NCBI GenBank assembly: GCA_013397865.1
Contig: VZTI01002652.1
Location: 3,114,075-3,178,074 of the forward strand
Direction of reading: 5' to 3'
From: Struthidea cinerea
Taxonomy: Eukaryota; Chordata; Aves; Passeriformes; Corcoracidae
DNA length: 64,000 bases
Notes under the pieces: generated by a model
The model's input: the letters and a program-made list of their open reading frames with translations, nothing else
What the model was told of the DNA's origin: nothing
Database searches by the model: none
Shown: piece after piece, positions 57,201 through 64,000 of the stretch
Layout of the letters: every line of letters begins with the position of its first letter
How positions within the stretch are numbered: the stretch's first letter is position 1
Program-made: the position numbers and the translations under genes

Positions 57201-60200
57201 CTTTTGGAAGGCTTGAAAAATGCTATCCAACTCAGTAGATTTAATTGCTGTAGGCTCGGTAGGTGTTGAAAATTAGTGTAAATCAATTGACATGTAAATC
57301 TTTTTATGCAATTTAAGAAGTTCTTTCACTTCAAAGACTTATGCTTTTCTCCTGTGTTTTCTCAAAACACTTATTTCTGTATAAAAATGCACAATTCTTA
57401 CACTTTAGTTTCACAATAATGAGCTGTACTTTCTATTAATATTTTAAGAGTGGTACCTTAATTTCCTTGTTCTGGTACTTCGGATATGATAGGGTAATAG
57501 TAGCTATTTTCATCAAATGCAATGTCTTACAAAGACTTAAATAGCTTCATTCTTATTTTAGATCAGTATTATCAAGATGGCAGATTTTTTGGCATATTAG
57601 AAATTTTTATCTCACAGGAAAAGACAATTTGAATATGAGGTGATTTTCATGAAGTATCACTGTGATTAAAAAGTCATCCAGGCACCCATTCTAATTTTAG
57701 ACAGATGTAAGTTGCATGAAATAAACTTTTTTGTATTTGGCTTTAAAAGTGCAATTCCCACTATAAAAGTCTTTTAATCATACAAATAATGTTACCCTTC
57801 TTTTTTCTCGTTTTGAGCTTCTGACTCTGAATAAGACTGTATGGCATCTGTGGGTTTTATGTGAGTAGCACATGCCAGGCATGTGTCAAGTACTGCAGTA
57901 TGTATACACGGCACAGTGTTGAAAGATATAATCCTTAATTCCCTGCTGAACACTGTCAGTGCTTTATGGCAACAAATTGCACAAACCTTAAGGCACACTA
58001 AGAGCCAGCGCTGGTCCTGCCCCCATGGGCACCTGGCGAGCACCTTGCATCTGGGCCATGTCCTCTTGTTTCCCGTGGAGGGAATGTGATGTTCTCACCT
58101 CTCACCAGTGGAGCCCAGCACAACTGCAGTCTTATACTTACAGCTTCTCCTCAAAGAATGCCCTGGAGGGGAGGAGAGGTTCATTTGCGACTGCGCAATA
58201 ACCAGGAGGGCTGAAAATATCAATTCTCTGTTTTGCAAAACTTGCTTTCACTAGCAAAGGTCTATTAGTATAGGAAAGGTTTGTGTGGTCTCCTTGTTTT
58301 GCAGGATTTTAGACATTGTCGGGCGCAACCATAAACAGAAGCTATTTTACATGCGCTGGCTGCAGCTGTAATCCAAGGAATGAACATTTTTAGATGTCAT
58401 TAGTATTACTGGAGCTGCATAATGAAAGCAAAGGAGAGTTTTTCAGATTAAATCCACCTGAAAGGAAAGTGTATTTGTATTCATATGCTAAAATGATAGG
58501 AGGGGTTAAGCTGGAGAGTTTTGTCCACCTAGGGGAATAAGATTAATGTTGACAAAAGTGTATCAGAAGCACTGGAATAGCCTCACTGGCAACCTTGTGT
58601 TATACACAGAACCATGAGAGAGCTAAGGAAATTTGCTATATCATAACCACTTACCTTGGCAGCTACTGGGGCTGAGAAACAATACCTTGTTTTTTCTTTC
58701 TGTCTGTCATTAAGAAACAGTCATCAAAACGGTGTGAAACTTGAATTTATGCTTCAGTGCACGTATTGATAAATTCAAGGTATATTTAGTATAAAAAGTA
58801 GTATAATTTTCTACTTTACCATTCCTGATTACTTCTGTGGTAATTCTGATACCAGTCAGTATTTTCATTAAAAAAGGCGGGGGGGGGGGTTTTTTTTTTT
58901 TTTTAACGGAATAATCTAGACTGTGGTAATAAAGGTATAATTATTCCTGGGGAGAGTATCTCCATAAGCTCCATTAGAACAGTGACTGGCACCCAGGAGA
59001 ATGCTGCAAATCTGAGTAAGGTCAGAGAAATGGCTTATTTACAGCAATTTATCTTATTTTTGTATTATATATTGTAAGGAGTCTACTTACAAAAGCAAAT
59101 ACATTATTTACTCTTTAAACTAGAGTATGTAAAACACCTTTATTCATTGGCTTTAGTGTAAACTATATATTTATTTCATTAAACTGAAAAGTATCTTTAT
59201 AAAAGGATTTTTATACAGTTTCTTACAAGTTTAAAAAGTAATCTTGTATTTCATATACCAGCCTCCTCCTTTGTCAAATTTCATGGCATTATAAACTCAT
59301 CATCTTTCATTTTTTTAAATTACTTTCCTTGCAACCTTTGTCAAACTTCAGAAAAGAAAGGGAGGAAGAGACAACAACGCAGAATGGTGAAACTAGTCAC
59401 AGAAGCTCTGTCAGTGTGAGATGTAATAAAACAGAAAGTTTTCTAACTTGTAGGAATTAAAATGTCAGCAGAGCTGCTGGATCCATTTCAGGCTGGTTGC
59501 CTTAATACCATTTTTCTTTCCACTGATCCATGACAGCATGAAAAAAGGGAAGATTGGAGACATTTGTTCAGAATTAATGCTGAAGGTGAAGGGAAGTTTT
59601 GACTCCTTTTATAAATAAAAAGTAACTGTAGCCATCATTTGGCTGAAGGTGTCTTGGTAACACGGACAAAGAGAGTTACATAGTCTGAGTATATAATCAG
59701 CAGTGTGTAATATATTCTTTCTGACCTGTGAATAATTCATTGAAGTATGGTAGAGGTACTTATGGTAGAGCTACTCCTGGAGCAATGATTCAGCTGTCTC
59801 CTATGAAACACTAAAATGTATTTTCATATTGACTGCTACTTTTAGTGGTCTGCATTAATGAAAGAAGATATCTTATGCTAGTGTATAATGTTGCTGACCC
59901 AGAACATTAGGCATGCAAAATGGGAAGAGGTGAGGAAATTCCTTCAAAAACTCAGAAGAGGCAAATTCTCTGAGAATCAAAATGATGTGCTATACAAGAG
60001 CAGCACACAGTGGCAAATATTCCACCAGAACCGTTCTTCACTAAGGTACTTGGCTTCTGGTGCCAGTCAGTGTAGCTGCACATGCAACCTCTTGTTCTGA
60101 AATTGCATCTCTTTTTAGGTTTGTGCATGTGTCCCAAGGGTTGGTTTGTCGTGTCCACCAAGAATAACCAGTGCTTGAGTCAGGGCTGCAAACTCAGATT

Positions 60201-63200
60201 TCTTGTCTAGTAGTCCTGTGCTGAATACTCTCTCTTTCTTTGTTAAATTCACCTGAACAAGGATTATTATAGTAACATTAACACAGTGAATACAGGGTTA
60301 ATCCTCAGTATTTTCCAGGTAAAGGAAAAATTAGGATAGCTTCTTCAACTACGTGGAAGAAATACAGATGAGCTCTTCTATTATCCTTGTATTTGCTTAA
60401 TATTTTATAAAATATTTTGAGACTCTATCACAATAAATATATTAAGATTACTTTATCATCTGTGTTGAAGTTGACATTGAAATTTGTCATTCCAATTTGA
60501 GGTTAGCAAATAAGTTTATTTAATTTTTGAAAAAAGTGCTACTGGTATTCTTTCGTGGTTAATATATAGTATAACAAATTCAGATCACAATAAATTTTAT
60601 TTTCCTTTGAGTCTCACAGAAGACCTGACTGACAGAAAAATAAGTGCTGATGAATGTATTTTGGTATGCAGTCATAAATGCAAAAAGACAACTTCTACCT
60701 TACTAACCTTTCACTCTAATTAGAAAAGACACTGTTCTTGTTCCTTTTTAATCATTTCTAGACTACTTATTTTTCAAACATTTTTTCCACACTAAGAATG
60801 AATCACATGAAGTTTGAGTTTTAAAAAGTAAATGATGTTTGGAATTCTGCAGACATGAAGAGTGGTGTTCATGTCATGCTAAATGTCCACTTCTCAGGGT
60901 GGACCACTAAAATTTCACCCTTGGGCCAAAAGTAAATATCAGTGGGCTTTTCCAGTGGGATTCTTCTTTGTATATGGATTTGTGTCTATGTTATTTACTG
61001 TAAAATAAGAAATCAAGCTTCCAGAATCTGATGTCTGAAATATTTTTCTCCCCCAAAACTGCGTAGCAAGTTACCTGTTCTTTATCTGTTACTGCTAGAT
61101 GGTCTGAAGTGGACACTTTTATTTGGCATGTGAAAAGCCATCATAAAATTAAACTACTGTGGTATCAAGAAAGATTCTTATGGCAGTTCTGTGCTAGGAT
61201 ATTATGTATATTTTATTTGTTGCAGTCAGTAGCAAGACTCTTCTCTGGGTCACTATCTACTTTTCTTTGTATAATTAACTGGTGGTTTATGATTTTTCAG
61301 TATTTCAACAGCAAAGAATTCTGCATTTTCTCTCACTTTTGCACAAAGCTAATATAAATTGGGAATAATGTCACACTTTTTTGGTGTGATTAGATACCAT
61401 GAGCACATGTATGAAATGTAGTAAATGTTAGTATTTTTACCTTGCTCAGATTCTGAGAATGCCATTAGAAGAGCAAGGTTTAGATTAGTCATTTTTGTAC
61501 TGCCTTACTGAGCTTGTTTGCTTTTAACAACCTTTCAGGTGGTAGATTGCCCTGTGCCAATTCTTTAGCAGGCCAAAATGTCAGAACCTAAACAGCTAAA
61601 AGAGCATTCTTTGCTGATTGCCCGGATCCCTGTGCTAGTTCTGAAAAAAACCCAAACACATCTGTTGATTCCTTCTGCACGTCTTTGGGTAGCTTACTTG
61701 TAAAAGGAGATCCTCAGAGTCTTTCCACTGTGATTATGATAGTATGTCAGCTACAAAGGCAAGCAGAAACTTGCTTTGTGGTTTTTAAGATTAATTTAAA
61801 GGCAAAAAGTTGCTTTTTAGAAGCATAACATATAGAGCCAGTGCTACTTTTGAGTAGTGGGTAGATAGTGTCTGTTTTAAAGGGAAATAACAGACTGTAA
61901 TGAGAAAGGGTCTGAGTTCTCAAATGCACCAGATAAAATTTTTTCTGTTGTTTAAAAGCAATAGAAAAAAATTACTTAAGGGAAAGAAAGACAGTGAGAA
62001 GCATTTATGTACCCAGCTACCCAAATGTTTCAGAACACATTGTTTTTTGAGTACTTTAGTATTAAACCTCACATGCAGGACTCACAGTTTTATACTCAAA
62101 ACTGTGGACTGAAGCTGTGGACTTCCATAATGAGATGAAGAAGAATAGGGTACTGGAAAAAAAATCAGTACCATAATTTCTAAGTAGCTCTAAATAACAG
62201 AAAATTGATTTGCAGATATTTGTAGTGAAAATTATATAAGCTAGTTATAGTATCGCAATTTTTTAAAGCGTACATTTGGTCCTTCATAGTACATTCAGTA
62301 ATTTAACATAAAAAAAAAAAAATGTTAATTGTTCTTGATTGATTTCCTGCAAATGCATTCATCTGTGCTTGACTATTCACAAGTTTAGGATGTCTTCATT
62401 TTGATTCTTCTTTACATCTTATTAATTCTGATTCCAAATATGGGCTGATTATGCTGGTAAAAGCAATTTTATTGCTTATGGTTAGTAAACATCATCAGCT
62501 GAGGAGCAATACAGAAAGGATGTAAATTGTGTATTCCAAATCTATAGAATTTTATTTCACTGCAAGAGTTTATCAGCAACGCACATCAGATTTTTTTCTG
62601 CTCCATCTGCTTGGACTCTGACGTTTCACAGGCATCAATGCATACTTAGCATTAACACTGCAAACAGTTCTCATTTAAATCAGTTTAAAAGATGTAGATG
62701 CTTAAGTTCAAATAAAAACAGTGACATTCCTAAGAAAACAATGTACCGGTTTACCTGCTTACCTCAGGCTTTGTAGCACTTGATTTCTAATTCCTACATG
62801 CTTAAACAAATGAGCACTTATGCAGAGTCTGAGCTGCTGTTGGTACTCCATTCTCCATTGAACCCAGGGAGCTTCCAGGTGAGTGGATGTTCCAGCTGCC
62901 CAAATCTATTTCAGCTGTAGGCCTAATGTGCAGTCAAGCCTAGGTATTCAACTAGTTGCCCTTAAGCTTAATTTTGAACATGTGCACCATGTTGTGGAAG
63001 ATAAATTGTATGAAATACAGTTGGTTTGACTGCTTGACACTCTGAGCAATATATATTTGACTTTCCTTTGACTCTCTTGCATTTTGGAACCTTATTCTGG
63101 AGCTTGTAGTCTTTAAAAACAAGTTAACTTCATGTCTCTGCAAAGCTCAATTAGGTATGACATTTGGAATGAAGAACAGTACATTAAAACAATTACAATT

Positions 63201-64000
63201 AATCATATTATGTCTCATTCTGGCAAGCTTAACTGTAAGAGTATTTGCAATCCCTGTTCCTGTTTCCCTATACTGTCCCCAGGATGGGGATATGCCAGCC
63301 CAGAGCTGAGGGTTGCTAGTACTGTGTGCCAGTCAAAAAAAGGAGTCTAACCTTTCTGATTTGTGGAGAAGGGGGAGGCTGACTAAGAGCACGCTCTTAA
63401 TCTCAGCCCAGAAAAGGATGAATGTGAGAAAGTGCCTCTCTCTGTCTAGGCTTTAGCACATACATGGAATTGCTTTTTTTGGTATGTTGAGTTCTCTGGC
63501 TACTTCTGAGATTAAACCTAGCCAGAAAAGAGCAGAAATAAAACAGTTTTAAGTTTCCATGTAATGCAGCTGCAACACTTACTCTGTGTCTTTGCACCTG
63601 TAATTTGGTTTTGAACGTACTGTTGTAGTAATCCAGAGAGGAGATGAGGCCTCACACTGACTACCTCTCATGCAATAAAACCCAAGCTCATTCAGTAGTT
63701 AATGTTGATCACAGTTGAGCATCCTTTGACCACATGATTCAGGGAGGTGGTAGTGGGGGAAGTAGTAAACAAGAAATAATAATTAAGACTTTATTCCAGT
63801 GGTGTATGTGGTATGATACCCATAATACCAGCTCCAACTGAAGGAGGTCCTACAGCTTCTGGTAGGAAATAAAAAGTGAATTTGGCTATGCTATAGTTTT
63901 TGTTGTGCTCTAAAATGTAACAAAAGATGTCATCTGTTTCCTTCAGGCTAAGTCAGATTTACCAGGATATTGTGTCCAAAACATACACACAATCCTAATT
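57201..64000. other. Intergenic DNA downstream of OSBPL6
   Basis: I recognise no exon of the neighbouring gene (PRKRA lies next in mammals). It contains a G11/T15 homopolymer pair (58879-58904), a perfect 9-bp inverted repeat (62083-62106) and several AATAAA hexamers. Open frames are short and resemble nothing known. Confidence 0.6.
58879..58904. repeat. G11 followed directly by T15
   Basis: Eleven G then fifteen T in a row. Such junctions are prone to sequencing and assembly length errors. Confidence 0.95.

Noticed and set aside
59888..60100. 70-codon plus-strand open frame considered as part of the next gene
   Set aside because: No family resemblance and no splice sites of quality. The expected neighbour PRKRA has a double-stranded RNA-binding domain, which is absent here.
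1..64000. CRISPR arrays, operons, tRNA or rRNA genes, bacterial-type or viral coding systems
   Set aside because: No regularly spaced repeats, no clustered intronless genes, and no RNA gene structures seen. The window is a single vertebrate gene with spliceosomal introns.

Overview
The window is vertebrate nuclear DNA, almost certainly from a bird. It is A+T-rich, and its few recognisable repeats are decayed CR1 LINE pieces, two of which have the CR1-type 3' end with a GATTCTATGA-like motif. There is also a solo endogenous-retrovirus LTR of a type common in bird genomes. I see no mammalian-type SINEs. I cannot name the species.

The window is dominated by one protein-coding gene on the + strand, OSBPL6 (oxysterol-binding protein-related protein 6, ORP6). 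All 24 coding exons can be placed, from the ATG at 6890 to the TAA ending at 53838. The exon lengths sum to 2874 nt, and every junction keeps frame, giving 957 residues. The protein has a serine-rich N-terminus, a PH domain (about residues 90-183), a basic and helical linker, a canonical FFAT motif (517-523), an acidic serine-rich tract and a C-terminal OSBP-related lipid-transfer domain with the EQVSHHPP signature (693-700). This architecture belongs to an ER-anchored lipid-transfer protein working at membrane contact sites. FFAT binds VAP proteins on the ER, PH binds phosphoinositides on the partner membrane, and the lipid domain carries sterol or phosphoinositide between them.

Layout: 1-6759 is upstream intronic or 5' flanking DNA with an antisense CR1 piece, an LTR scrap and a perfect hairpin. 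6760-6991 is the first coding exon, with a 5' UTR holding three chained upstream ORFs. 6992-18907 is the 12-kb first intron, with the solo LTR and a 15-N assembly gap. 18908-28569 holds exons 2-9 (N-terminus, PH domain, linker). Exon 10, a 75-nt cassette candidate, sits between two introns of more than 4 kb. 37588-53838 holds the linker, FFAT and lipid-domain exons. 53839-64000 is 3' UTR and intergenic DNA with another antisense CR1 piece. The gene promoter and the next gene are not in the window.

Points most worth checking are the stop-start chained uORFs at the start codon, a GC-AG intron (intron 22), a possible alternative terminal exon spliced across the normal stop codon, and the FFAT motif lying on one exon that can be skipped in frame. 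I found no CRISPR array, operon, tRNA or rRNA, and nothing that looks like a new biological system. The window is one well-conserved gene in ordinary avian intron sequence.
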